DNA of 64,000 nucleotides from Hahella sp. HNIBRBA332 (GTDB taxonomy: Bacteria > Pseudomonadota > Gammaproteobacteria > Pseudomonadales > Oleiphilaceae). The translations under genes and the position numbers were made by a program. This document shows positions 46,186 through 55,510 of this stretch, one piece after another. The notes under the pieces were generated by a model. It did not search any database. It had not been told where the DNA came from and saw only the letters and a list, made by a program, of their open reading frames with translations. The stretch is taken from contig NZ_CP132203.1 of NCBI RefSeq assembly GCF_030719035.1, positions 6,532,501-6,596,500 of the forward strand, in the 5' to 3' direction. The first letter of the stretch is position 1, and each line of letters opens with the position of its first letter.

Positions 46186-46842
46186 TTAGCTGGGAACGGC
46201 GTTCAGGGTACGGGTGTGAGCGCTTTCCGGCAGCAATATTTTCAGCGGCGGCATGGCGTCTATCTTGGCGGCGACATCGCCGTAAATCAGCTGCAGTCCT
46301 TCAATGATGCGTGAAGGCTGGTCCACCCAGGAGGAATTGCGACGCTTTAGTTCGAACGGCTCCTCGCACTGGAAAAACTCCAGCACTTTGTCGATAGTCG
46401 AACCCAGGCTCTCGTACTTAATCAAAATAGTCGGGTGTTTGGGGGACAGATTACTGACCCAGTTATCAAACTGGCGCTCGATATTGAACTCATCCACGCC
46501 TCTTTCCAAATACTCTTCCAGCGTCATGCCGCGCAGCGAACGCGCCGGAGTAGGGCTGTTCACGTTCATGGCTTTCGCGTGCATGTCCTGATAATTGCGG
46601 CGAAACAATGAGAGCACAGCGTCGTAAGGATTGCCGAACATGTAACCGAGTCGAATATCGACTTCATCGTCATACACGGCGGGCGTATAGGCGTGTTCGC
46701 GGATGGTTTTATCGGAGATGGAGCCGATATGGCGCGCCAGAGCAGTGGAGCCGACGCCGCCCATTGAGCACATGGCGCAGCGCACGGCGGCCTTTTTACG
46801 GAACAGTTTCACTCGGGAGAGGAGTTGCGGTATGTCCAACAT
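46186..46842 (-). CDS. Sulfotransferase-family protein
   Basis: The 218 residues show a sulfotransferase-like phosphosulfate loop near the start (GGVGSTALARHI, about 28-39) and a second segment (GNPYDAVLSLFRRN) resembling the 3'-phosphate-binding region. ILIKYESL matches the usual YE-type strand. Such enzymes transfer sulfate from PAPS to sugar hydroxyls. It is the last gene of the 12-gene minus operon, and the plus arm encodes an APS kinase that would make PAPS. The acceptor is unknown. Confidence 0.72.
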   Translation of the reverse strand: MLDIPQLLSRVKLFRKKAAVRCAMCSMGGVGSTALARHIGSISDKTIREHAYTPAVYDDEVDIRLGYMFGNPYDAVLSLFRRNYQDMHAKAMNVNSPTPARSLRGMTLEEYLERGVDEFNIERQFDNWVSNLSPKHPTILIKYESLGSTIDKVLEFFQCEEPFELKRRNSSWVDQPSRIIEGLQLIYGDVAAKIDAMPPLKILLPESAHTRTLNAVPS

Positions 46843-46876
46843 AATCGTGTCCTTGTCAGTGGTTGTGAGTTCCAGT

Positions 46877-47470
46877 TCAGGCGGCGGTTTCGCCGAATAT
46901 CGCGTCTTCCACGATACCGCAGATAATGTGTCCGATCATGATGTGGCATTCCTGAATTCTTGGCGTATGCATGGAGGGAACGTTGATGACGTGCTCCGCC
47001 AGGTCCTGCACTTTGCCGCCGGAACCAGCGAAGGCGGCGGTGATCAGGTCCATTTCCTTGGCGCTTTCCAGGGCGACCAGAATATTCTTGGAATTACCGG
47101 ACGTAGTGATGCCGATGAACAGGTCGCCGGGTTTGGCGTTGGCCTCCACCTGGCGTGCGAAAACCCGTTCGTAGCCGTAATCATTGCCGATGGCCGTCAG
47201 CATGGAGGTATCTGTCGTCACCGCCAGCGCCGGCAGACCGGGACGATCGAATTCAAAGCGGCTGACGAATTCCGCCGCGATATGCTGCGCGTCCGCCGCG
47301 CTGCCGCCATTTCCCGCCAGGATAACCTTGTTGCCCCTTTTATAAACCTCCACGCAGACCTGACCCAGACGGAGCACTTTCTCCATCAGCGCCTCGTCTG
47401 CGAGCAGGCGTTGTTTGACTGCAATCGAATCTCTGATGCGTTCTTTTACATAGTCCATGTCAATGTTCAT
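46877..47470 (-). CDS. gmhA: Sedoheptulose 7-phosphate isomerase
   Basis: GmhA converts sedoheptulose 7-phosphate to D-glycero-D-manno-heptose 7-phosphate. The 197 residues contain the SIS-fold motif ILAGNGGSAADAQHIAAEF, the phosphate loop GITTSGNSKN and the metal/catalytic region near PRIQECHIMIGH. GGAGGATGACC precedes the ATG. Being beside hddC, it probably serves a dedicated heptose supply for the glycan rather than lipopolysaccharide core. Confidence 0.93.
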   Translation of the reverse strand: MNIDMDYVKERIRDSIAVKQRLLADEALMEKVLRLGQVCVEVYKRGNKVILAGNGGSAADAQHIAAEFVSRFEFDRPGLPALAVTTDTSMLTAIGNDYGYERVFARQVEANAKPGDLFIGITTSGNSKNILVALESAKEMDLITAAFAGSGGKVQDLAEHVINVPSMHTPRIQECHIMIGHIICGIVEDAIFGETAA

Positions 47471-47495
47471 TGGTCATCCTCCTGGTTGTCCGGGC

Positions 47496-48263
47496 TCAAT
47501 CACTGAGCGCGGAAAGGGTTGCTTCCCGCTGTGGAAAGAACTGCTCTGTGTGGGCGCATAAAAAGTCGTAGTCTTCGGGTATGCCGATATCGATAAACGG
47601 ACCGGCTTTGGTGTAGGCGTATAAACCTCCGCCCACCAGCGCCGGAAAGGCGGTTTGTTCGAAGGAAAACGCGCCTTGTTGGGGACAATGTTTATGTAAG
47701 AACTCGGCGCTGAGGAAATAGACGCCGGCGTTGATCAGGCCAGGGCCGGCATTCGGCTTTTTCTCCTCAATCATAATCACTTTGCCGCTGTGCTTGTGTA
47801 CGGTGAGCTTACCGTAGCGAGAGCAGTCGGGTTGCAGCGCGGCCAGCATGCCGTTGGTGAACTCACTGCGATAGACGGAGGAAATAAAGTCCTGTAAGTC
47901 GGTGTGACAGAAGCTGTCTCCATTGAGCACCAGATAGTAAGGCGCAGGATGTTGCTCCGCCGCCATACGAATCGCGCCGCCGGTGCCCATGGGCGCTTCC
48001 TCGATCACGAACTTCAGGCGCTGGGTGGCGCGGGGGTGTTCTTCGAAATGGCGGACGATGTGCTCGCTTTTATAGCCGAGAGACAGCACGATATCCTGGA
48101 TATTCTGGCGCTCCAGCTGATCCAGCAGCAGCTCCAAAAATGGGCGATCAGCCACCGGCGCCATGGGTTTGGGCAGATCTGCAACCCGCGAGCGCAGCCG
48201 GGCGCCTTTACCGCCGGCAAGAATGATGCAACGTACATGCGTTGCTCTAGCTTCCATGTTCAT
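47496..48263 (-). CDS. hddC: D-glycero-D-manno-heptose 1-phosphate guanylyltransferase
   Basis: A sugar nucleotidyltransferase predicted to make GDP-heptose. The N-terminus has the signature CIILAGGKGARLRSRVADLP followed by KPM, and later LVLNGDSF and the sugar-binding GLINAGVYFLS. The start is placed at 48263 (MNMEARAT), where AAGGGG is well spaced; the frame continues upstream to 48290 into the GT-C gene. The choice of guanylyl over other transfer rests on family resemblance and the neighbouring heptose genes. Confidence 0.85.
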   Translation of the reverse strand: MNMEARATHVRCIILAGGKGARLRSRVADLPKPMAPVADRPFLELLLDQLERQNIQDIVLSLGYKSEHIVRHFEEHPRATQRLKFVIEEAPMGTGGAIRMAAEQHPAPYYLVLNGDSFCHTDLQDFISSVYRSEFTNGMLAALQPDCSRYGKLTVHKHSGKVIMIEEKKPNAGPGLINAGVYFLSAEFLHKHCPQQGAFSFEQTAFPALVGGGLYAYTKAGPFIDIGIPEDYDFLCAHTEQFFPQREATLSALSD

Positions 48264-48277
48264 TTCATTCCCCTTGT

Positions 48278-49909
48278 TTATTTCTGCCATAAAAAGAGTC
48301 TGGCGTCGTAACTCTCGTCCACCACGCGCATGCTGCGCTGGACGAATTGCAAGGTGTCCGCGTCGATGACCAGCGTCATCGCATTCCAGGGGGAGGCCAC
48401 CAACCAGACCCGATTATTCTGGTTCAGTACGTCCTGTAGCTCCCTGTCGCTGCGCAGCACCACCGTGCCCAGGAATTTGTCCCGATAGAAGGGCGAGTCC
48501 AGGTTACGGTCGTAGACGATCTTGCGATCGGTAATGGTTTGCAGGAAATAATCCGGCGTAATGCCGGAATACAGCTTGGTTGGCATCGGCGCCATGCTGA
48601 TGACTTTATCGCCTTCGCGATAGCCCTGTTTCAATGTGGCGGACACCTTGCGGTAATCCACGCCGGCGAAACCGTCCCGGTAATCCGAGCGAAATCCCAG
48701 ATGTCCCAGGTTGCCGATGCTATAGAAATGGATCAGATTGGAGTTCATCGACATCACCGCCATCAATAAGAGCGCTGCAAGATTGAAACTGGCGATCGCC
48801 GTCGCTGCGGGGGCTTTCACCCGGGCGGTGAGGCGCGTTACGTCTTTTATCAGAAACGTCAAAATGGCGCCGACGCTGATAATGAAAAACGGGTAGATAA
48901 AAAACACATAGTGGGCGTTGTAAAACAGCAAAAAGTTGCTGAGACACAGAAGCGTAATAAGGAACACCAGATAATAAAAACGCAGTGTCGGACGCTTCCA
49001 CGCGTAGTAAACGCCGAGAAGATATACGGCTCCGGTGATGAGATGCGTTTCCATGCCAAAGAAATTGATGAAGTAAAACCCCGGCTCCCAACTGTCTTTC
49101 AGAAAACCTAACTGCGGCAGACTGACATCGCCTTTGCCGGAGCCCAGCATCAGGTGCGGCTGTTGCAGCGCCACCCGGCGCACGCCTTGTGCGACCAGGG
49201 TTAAAATCACTAGCAGATACATTACCCAGAGATTGCGTTGGAAGATCCAGGTCAGATTGTCCCGTTTGAATATAAGCACGATGACGGCCATGACTGGGAG
49301 CAGGAACCCAGAGCCTTCCCAGCTCAGATAGGTCACGGTGAACAGCGCCCAGACTAATAACGCGAAACGCAAACGAACCCGTTCCTGCTGTAACAGATGG
49401 TAGACCGCCGTGGCGGTGAGCAAAGTGAAGAACTGCGTCTGCGCCGGGTGAAATGCGTTCTGCGACCAGTAAATGGACCAGGTTGAAAGGCTGTATAAGA
49501 GCCCGGCGATAATCGCCGCCGCCAAGCCAAATCGGCGCAGGCTGATCCAGAAAATCAGACCCAATACGCCAGTGGAGAATAGCAGCGCCGGCAGACGTAG
49601 GGTGAACTCGGAAAAGCCGCCCAACTTGACCGATAGCGCTAAAAAGTAAGGCACCAGTTCGTAAGTGGCCAGCGGTACTTCCATGGTGCTGACGTAGATA
49701 TAGGGATAGCCCTTATCCAACACACCTTCTACAAAACTGGCGATAGTGGCTTCATCAATGGTAAGCGCGCGCGCCTCCAGGCCGCCTACGCGCAAACTGA
49801 AAGAGAGAGCAATCAGCGCGGTGGCGATCAGCATGATCACCGGAAAGGAATTAGCCTTGGCGCGCATTAGCGGCCATTTCATCCATTGCGACCCGGCGCG
49901 GCTGTTCAT
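48278..49909 (-). CDS. GT-C fold membrane glycosyltransferase (PMT_2/ArnT-like)
   Basis: The 543 residues have about 11-12 membrane helices in the first 400 residues and a C-terminal soluble domain. The first periplasmic loop carries the acidic pair LTIDEATIASF, followed by the typical ME-P segment (STMEVPLATYELVPYFLAL). This class uses polyprenyl-phosphate sugars as donors on the periplasmic side. The DPM1-like GT2 on the other arm could make that donor. The start overlaps the preceding gene by 4 nt, with GGAGG upstream. Confidence 0.82.
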   Translation of the reverse strand: MNSRAGSQWMKWPLMRAKANSFPVIMLIATALIALSFSLRVGGLEARALTIDEATIASFVEGVLDKGYPYIYVSTMEVPLATYELVPYFLALSVKLGGFSEFTLRLPALLFSTGVLGLIFWISLRRFGLAAAIIAGLLYSLSTWSIYWSQNAFHPAQTQFFTLLTATAVYHLLQQERVRLRFALLVWALFTVTYLSWEGSGFLLPVMAVIVLIFKRDNLTWIFQRNLWVMYLLVILTLVAQGVRRVALQQPHLMLGSGKGDVSLPQLGFLKDSWEPGFYFINFFGMETHLITGAVYLLGVYYAWKRPTLRFYYLVFLITLLCLSNFLLFYNAHYVFFIYPFFIISVGAILTFLIKDVTRLTARVKAPAATAIASFNLAALLLMAVMSMNSNLIHFYSIGNLGHLGFRSDYRDGFAGVDYRKVSATLKQGYREGDKVISMAPMPTKLYSGITPDYFLQTITDRKIVYDRNLDSPFYRDKFLGTVVLRSDRELQDVLNQNNRVWLVASPWNAMTLVIDADTLQFVQRSMRVVDESYDARLFLWQK

Positions 49910-51414
49910 AGGCTTTCCTCCAGGATTCTAGAGGGAGCGCCCGCGGCGCCAGTATAAGCGGCGGCGCCGTTAATGTGACTGGTTGCAAAGCGTGCTGAGC
50001 GCAACTGCAGGGCGCACAAGGCCTGCCCCAGAAGCGCAGCGCCGAACAGCGCGGTGACCACGCCTAAATTAAACAGGCTGTTAGTAAGCAGACGCGCGTC
50101 CAGGGCGAGGGCGCACAGCAAGGCGCCGCTGCAGGTGACGGAGGTGAGTAACAGGTTTATCGCTGTGACAAGGCGGGGCAAACTTCCCAGCGCCAACAAC
50201 AGAGCTGTGCTGGTGAGAATGTTGAGCAACAGCCAGATTGCGCACCATTTCAGCGCGCGCAGGATCAATTCGGGGTAACGGGTTTGCCGCATAACCTCCA
50301 GGCTGGGGTCTTCGAAACGGATCAGCGCGCTTTCTGCTGACTCCGTCGATATCTGGCGGATGTGCGGCGTATAGGCTGGGCTCTCATAGTTCGCCGGCGC
50401 ATCCGTAGCGCTGACTGGGCTGACGCGCCAGTCTATGCCGGGAAAGCTGATGAAGCGATCGTCGCCGGTCTGCACGATCGCCTGTAACCCCATTCCCAGC
50501 GCCGGGTCGCAATCCGCGAACACCTCAATTTGATTGACAGGCGCAGTACGCAGGGGCTGGAACACATTGATGACTTTGATTTGCGGGTAGTCGCTGGCGT
50601 AGTCGCCCAGGCGGCGTTGATTGACGTTAACCTTGAAGGCGCCGTTGCATTGCGCCATCAACCAGGCGTTTTGCAGCGCGGTGCGGGAGAAGGGCAAGGT
50701 CAGCACAAAACGGGCTTCCGACGCTTTGTCGCCGGCGCCGCTGCGCCAGATCGGCTGCAGCGCGCTGGTGCGGCTCCACAGAAAATAGCCGTAATCCACA
50801 TTGCCGCTGATGGCGGGCGGTTTTAGCTCGCTGGCTAAATGCGGCGCCCGCCAGTCCGCGTCATAAAAACCGTATTGATACCAAATCCGGGCGTCGGCGC
50901 CGCCATTGGCGGGGGTAAAGGACGCTTTCCAGGCGTTGTCGCTGACTAGCCGCTGTTCTTGCCCCTGGCTGTCTTGCACGCGCAGGGAAAGTATCATCGC
51001 CGGCGCGCCGCCGAGGGTGGACTTTTCCACCCGAACGGCGATGACGTTTTTACCGGGGCGTAGGTATGACTCCACCGCGCCCAGCCAGATTGGCTCAGAC
51101 GTGGCGGCGGATTTCACCGCGATTTCCACGCCATTGATATAGAGTTTGTAATTCTCCGTTCCCGCGAGCTTCAAGAAGGCTTTGTAGGGCGCGGCGCGCA
51201 CGATGAATATTTTGCGGAAATAGCTGACGGCGCGGGCGTCTGGCGCGGTGATCCACTGGGCTCCGTCCCAATTCAAGCGCACGCCTTGCCGGTTCTTCAG
51301 CTCCAGTGCGTAGGTGGTCATCAGTCCCAGCAACAGGGAGAACGCCAGCAACGCCGGAAAGATTTTGCGGCTCGCCTGCAGTCCCTGTCGCGCGCTTCGC
51401 CACAGCATGGTCAT
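49906..51414 (-). CDS. Membrane protein with carbohydrate-binding-like beta-sandwich domains
   Basis: The 502 residues have an N-terminal membrane anchor (about 17-38) and about three C-terminal helices (about 385-470). Between them lie periplasmic beta-sandwich segments. The first (AQWITAPDARAVSYFRKIFI; NYKLYINGVEIAV; LRPGKNVIAVRVEKS) resembles the non-catalytic sandwich found ahead of alpha-L-rhamnosidases. I do not recognise the full architecture. The start overlaps the previous gene by 4 nt and the stop overlaps the GT-C gene by 4 nt, so it is tightly coupled. Confidence 0.68.
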   Translation of the reverse strand: MTMLWRSARQGLQASRKIFPALLAFSLLLGLMTTYALELKNRQGVRLNWDGAQWITAPDARAVSYFRKIFIVRAAPYKAFLKLAGTENYKLYINGVEIAVKSAATSEPIWLGAVESYLRPGKNVIAVRVEKSTLGGAPAMILSLRVQDSQGQEQRLVSDNAWKASFTPANGGADARIWYQYGFYDADWRAPHLASELKPPAISGNVDYGYFLWSRTSALQPIWRSGAGDKASEARFVLTLPFSRTALQNAWLMAQCNGAFKVNVNQRRLGDYASDYPQIKVINVFQPLRTAPVNQIEVFADCDPALGMGLQAIVQTGDDRFISFPGIDWRVSPVSATDAPANYESPAYTPHIRQISTESAESALIRFEDPSLEVMRQTRYPELILRALKWCAIWLLLNILTSTALLLALGSLPRLVTAINLLLTSVTCSGALLCALALDARLLTNSLFNLGVVTALFGAALLGQALCALQLRSARFATSHINGAAAYTGAAGAPSRILEESL

Positions 51415-52667
51415 GACCCACTCAGCCCGCGCACAGCGCGCAGATTGCGCACGCTGTCCGCATCAATGGAAAGCTGGAACGACTGCCGCGCCTGATCTAC
51501 TTTACCCATCATCATCAGGCATTCTCCCTGGGTCGCCAGCAGGTCGGCGCGCAGGCTGGAGCCTTGAATTCGTTCGAGCGAAGCGGAAACGCTGGACAGG
51601 CAGCTTTCCGGCACGCCCTGGCGGATATAGGCGAGACTGGCCATCGCCCGCAGGGTGTCGCTTTCAGGATAGACCCTCAGCATTTCCTGCAACGCCAGCA
51701 AGGCCTCATCCCATTGTTCGTGACGGTAGTTACGACTGATGACCCGGTCAGTCAGGATGGTGAGACGGCGTTTGGTATGGTGCGCCACATAAGGAAAGAA
51801 CTCATCTTCGCGGCGGTGTTGCAGGGCCGTATGCAGCGTGTCCAGCGCTTCCTGGCGCTTGCCTGCGGTTTCCAACTGCGCCGATTGATAGAGCGCGGCG
51901 GCGGGGTTTTCCGGTTTGAACACTATGGCGTTCAATTGTGAGAAAAGCCGGCTGGCCTGCTCGGAGTAAGTCAGCAGGGGATCGAGCTTGAAAGCGATGA
52001 CCATGGCGCCAAATGCGGACGCCGGATTACCCTCAGTCAGACGCCACTGCGCGTCCTGCCTGTATTTCGCCGCCTGCATGGGCGCATAGAGCGTCAACGC
52101 CAGCGGGGTGGCCAGTATGAGCAGCGCAATGGGATAGAAGCGCAGGCGCGCCTTGGACAACGTCATCATGAAGAGAATGGCCGCGGCGCCAGTGGATATA
52201 TACCAACCCCATTCCAGACACAGAAAGGCCAGCTCCAGGCGGCCGCCCAATGAATCAAAGTTGGCGGTGTCGGGCAGGGCGATGGCCTGGCCCTTATTCG
52301 GCGTGAAGAAGGAATTGAAGAAACGCTTCAGCGTGCGATAGTCCTCAATATTGTCGGCGTAGGTTGGCAAGGTATGGAGGTCGAGGGCGACGAGGTAACC
52401 GGGAACGCACACCAGGAACGCCAGGGCGAAGGCGGCGCTCGTCAAAGCGAGATTCGGTTTATTGAAATGGACGCTGATCGCCAGCAAAGGCGCGGCGATC
52501 AAAAGTAATAAGACGGGGCCCAGCATATCGGGATGCGACAGCGCCATGGACGCGGCGTACTGGACGCCTGACTCGCCGCCGGCGAAGGGCAGGTTGATCC
52601 AGGGAGCCAGGAACGCGCCCAGCATCGCCAGAATCAGACTTGCCTGTACCCCCGCCTGCATCTTCAT
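51411..52667 (-). CDS. Membrane protein with C-terminal TPR-like repeats
   Basis: The 418 residues have about five membrane helices in the first 195 residues. A helical C-terminal part resembles tetratricopeptide repeats (for example AALYQSAQLETAGKRQEALD and QWDEALLALQEMLRVYPESD). It is not recognisable as Wzy or WaaL, although TPR tails occur in some such enzymes. It overlaps the next gene by 4 nt and follows the flippase gene after 4 bp, so a role in glycan assembly is inferred. Confidence 0.7.
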   Translation of the reverse strand: MKMQAGVQASLILAMLGAFLAPWINLPFAGGESGVQYAASMALSHPDMLGPVLLLLIAAPLLAISVHFNKPNLALTSAAFALAFLVCVPGYLVALDLHTLPTYADNIEDYRTLKRFFNSFFTPNKGQAIALPDTANFDSLGGRLELAFLCLEWGWYISTGAAAILFMMTLSKARLRFYPIALLILATPLALTLYAPMQAAKYRQDAQWRLTEGNPASAFGAMVIAFKLDPLLTYSEQASRLFSQLNAIVFKPENPAAALYQSAQLETAGKRQEALDTLHTALQHRREDEFFPYVAHHTKRRLTILTDRVISRNYRHEQWDEALLALQEMLRVYPESDTLRAMASLAYIRQGVPESCLSSVSASLERIQGSSLRADLLATQGECLMMMGKVDQARQSFQLSIDADSVRNLRAVRGLSGS

Positions 52668-52671
52668 GGAC

Positions 52672-54132
52672 TTACTGCGCTCCTTTACCGGCTGGGCGAC
52701 GCTTGAGCAACGCCGTCAGGAAAGCCAGCTCGCGCTGATCCAGCGTTTTGCTGACCAGGATCAGAAGCAGGTAGGCGACGGCGAACAGCAGTGACGCCAG
52801 GATAAACTGCAGCAGACCCGGGGAAGCGAAAGCCGCGTTCACCGCGTAGCCCGCCAGCGATGACGCCAGTAACGGCTTGTAAGACATGCGCACCCATTGC
52901 ACCGGCACGGACTGGCGATACAGGAACCAGAGCGAGCCGGCGATAAACAAGGCTTCCGCCGTCACCGTACCCACCGCCGCGCCAAAGGCGTGCAGATGTG
53001 GAATCAGCAGGACATCCAGGATGGCGTTGGTGGCCAGGGTGGCGACGGAGATTAGCGTGAACAGGCGTTGCCGGCCCATGGCTGAATACACGTAAATCAT
53101 GATGGAGGAGGGGAAGATAAAGAATATCGCCACCGCTAGCGCTTGCAGGATATGGGCGGAAGAAGCGAACTCCGGCGTATACATCAATCCAATGATGTCC
53201 TCGGCGAAGACGAAGACATAAGCCACGATGGGCAGCGACAGGATGGCGTAAAATTTCAGCACCTGATTGAGAAAGCGGCTGAATTCCGCTTTATCGCCAA
53301 GCGCCAGACGGGCCAGCTTGGGATAGATCGGGATGGACAGCGTGAACGGCAGCATCTCAATGATCTGTATCACCCGATAGGCGGCGTTGAACAGGCCCAG
53401 GGCGAGCGGCGCGGCCATCGCTTTCAGGATTAGGGTGTCCACATGTAGAGTGGCGCGACGGCACATCATGGACAGTCCGATAGGGACAGACTCAAACAGC
53501 ACGTATTTCCACAGGCCGGGATCAAAGCGCCAGGGAATGCGCTTGAAAACCGCCAGGCTGCAAGCGTAAAACAGCAGAAACTGACAGACATTCGCCAGCA
53601 AATAGTAACCGCACAGCGCGAGGATGCCGGGGTCGTGGTCGCGCCAGTACAAGGTGAGCGCCAACAGAATCACTTTATGTATGACGAAAATGGCGGCGTT
53701 GAATTCCATGCGCTCGAAGGCGCGAAACAGCGCGCCATAGATCACGCTGTGAAACACGATCAAAGCGGCGACCGTCATGATAAAAAGACTCAGCCCGAAA
53801 TTGCGATCCTCCAAAACCAGCAGACAGACGATGGCGGTGGGCGCGGTGGCGACCAGGGTGACTACCCAGGCCAGCAGGCGCACGTTGCCGAAGAAATACT
53901 TGTATTGCTCCGCTTTCTGCGCGATTTCCCGCACCAACAGGTTGGTGACGCCCATGTCGGTGACCAGTTGCAACAAGCCGACAAATGCGAGAATGAAGGC
54001 GAAGTCGCCGAAAGATTCCGGTCCCAGGGTACGGGCGATCAACACGATGACATAAATGTTGAGCAGCGCGCCCACGCCCTCGCCAAGCAGGGTGGCGATG
54101 ATATTGCGGAAAATCTTCTTGTTCGAAGACAT
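52672..54132 (-). CDS. Wzx-like polysaccharide flippase
   Basis: The 486 residues have about 14 membrane helices. The N-terminus is typical of the polysaccharide transporter family (IARTLGPESFGDFAFILAFV), followed by LLQLVTDMGVTNLLVREIA. Such proteins flip undecaprenyl-linked repeat units to the periplasmic face. It is preceded by the outer-membrane protein gene after 3 bp and followed by the TPR gene. Confidence 0.88.
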   Translation of the reverse strand: MSSNKKIFRNIIATLLGEGVGALLNIYVIVLIARTLGPESFGDFAFILAFVGLLQLVTDMGVTNLLVREIAQKAEQYKYFFGNVRLLAWVVTLVATAPTAIVCLLVLEDRNFGLSLFIMTVAALIVFHSVIYGALFRAFERMEFNAAIFVIHKVILLALTLYWRDHDPGILALCGYYLLANVCQFLLFYACSLAVFKRIPWRFDPGLWKYVLFESVPIGLSMMCRRATLHVDTLILKAMAAPLALGLFNAAYRVIQIIEMLPFTLSIPIYPKLARLALGDKAEFSRFLNQVLKFYAILSLPIVAYVFVFAEDIIGLMYTPEFASSAHILQALAVAIFFIFPSSIMIYVYSAMGRQRLFTLISVATLATNAILDVLLIPHLHAFGAAVGTVTAEALFIAGSLWFLYRQSVPVQWVRMSYKPLLASSLAGYAVNAAFASPGLLQFILASLLFAVAYLLLILVSKTLDQRELAFLTALLKRRPAGKGAQ

Positions 54133-54135
54133 TGA

Positions 54136-55503
54136 TTAATCTCCCTCTACGGAGCAGGACCATCGCGCGCCCGGCGTCAGCCGGAATTGCAGCAGCCACA
54201 GCTTGGCGTAGGCGTCCAATTTGCCCAGCTCAATTTGTCGGATATCGGAACGGGATTCGATCACCTCACTGACGCCCACCTTGCCCAGTCGAAACAGCTC
54301 CTGGTTCTTCTCCAACTCGGATCTGGCGCGTTCCAGGGCGCTAAGCGAGTTCTTCAGGGTCAGTAATTGCTGTTGATAGTCCCGATAATTTTGCAGGGTG
54401 ACGATGCGCTGATTCGCCCTGATCAGATCCAACTGCCTCTGTTCTTTTTCCACCTGCAGCGCCCAGTAGCGGGACTTGCCGCTGGCGCGAAAGGTGTCCT
54501 GCAACTTCACCTCAAGACTGACTCCTACGGTGGCGAGATGTTTGCTCTCACCGAAGTCCTCGTCCGCCACGCCCCGTACGGAGCCGCTCAAGCCGAAGGC
54601 GACGCCGTTATCGTGGCGCGCCTGATCATACTGGCGACGGGTGATGGCGAGTTGGGTCTGTTGCAGAATCACGTCAATGCTGCTGTTTTCCGCAGCCTCG
54701 ACGAGGGTTTTCAGATCCCCTGCGGGAGGCAGGGAATCCAGTTTGAAGTCCGGCGTCGGCATGGCGTCGGCGGTCTGCGCCAGGAACGCGAACTTCTGGC
54801 TTAGATAATCACGGTTATTCGCCGTCTGTTGCAGCTCGCCCTCCAGCTCGGCGACGGCGCCTTCCGCTTCCAGCAGGTCTGAGCGCTCGATCAGACGGGC
54901 GCGGGCGGCATTGCGCGCAATGTCCAATTGCGACTGGGCGTCCGCCAACAGTTCCCGCAGCAGAACTTCCTGTTGCTGCGCCTGTTGCAGCGACACCAGC
55001 ACATCCACCAGTTCCAGCAGGCTTTCCTGAAACAGCTTCTGATGCTTGGCGGTTTCATATTCGATGCGCTGTCGCAGAATCGCGGCGTCATCGGTTTCCT
55101 GTCCCACCCAGCGGCTATTGCGATAGATCGGCGCATCCAGCGCCACCTTGGCCTGGTTCACAAATCCGGAGCGGCGTCCGCTGACGGAGGTTTCATTGTC
55201 TGAGTCGATGAAAGCGCTCTGATTCTGCTCGAAAGCGAAGTTCCCCACGGATTCGCCTTCGTAGTACTGTGGACCTGCGCTCAGGGTCAGTTCTGGATAC
55301 CACGCCTGGCCTGACGTGTATTCAAACTCTTTGCGCAAGGAGGCGATTTCCAGTCGCTGCACCTGCAATTGCGGGCTGGCGCGGCACATTTTATTCAACA
55401 GGGCCTTAAACTCGGGGCGGTCTTCAAAGCCATGACAAACTCCCGCACTCAACGTCATACAGACGCCGGCGGCGAGTGATAGCGACAACCTGGCTGATAT
55501 CAT
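54136..55503 (-). CDS. TolC-family outer-membrane protein
   Basis: The 455 residues start with a Sec signal (cleavage likely near GVCHG). Two long helical/barrel repeats typical of TolC follow, rich in Gln, Glu and Leu coiled-coil heptads (about 150-230 and 350-430). AAGGATAAGGAATTC precedes the ATG. Together with the adaptor protein encoded just upstream it could form an export conduit. No RND or ABC pump gene is in the operon. Confidence 0.85.
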   Translation of the reverse strand: MISARLSLSLAAGVCMTLSAGVCHGFEDRPEFKALLNKMCRASPQLQVQRLEIASLRKEFEYTSGQAWYPELTLSAGPQYYEGESVGNFAFEQNQSAFIDSDNETSVSGRRSGFVNQAKVALDAPIYRNSRWVGQETDDAAILRQRIEYETAKHQKLFQESLLELVDVLVSLQQAQQQEVLLRELLADAQSQLDIARNAARARLIERSDLLEAEGAVAELEGELQQTANNRDYLSQKFAFLAQTADAMPTPDFKLDSLPPAGDLKTLVEAAENSSIDVILQQTQLAITRRQYDQARHDNGVAFGLSGSVRGVADEDFGESKHLATVGVSLEVKLQDTFRASGKSRYWALQVEKEQRQLDLIRANQRIVTLQNYRDYQQQLLTLKNSLSALERARSELEKNQELFRLGKVGVSEVIESRSDIRQIELGKLDAYAKLWLLQFRLTPGARWSCSVEGD

Positions 55504-55510
55504 GAATTCC

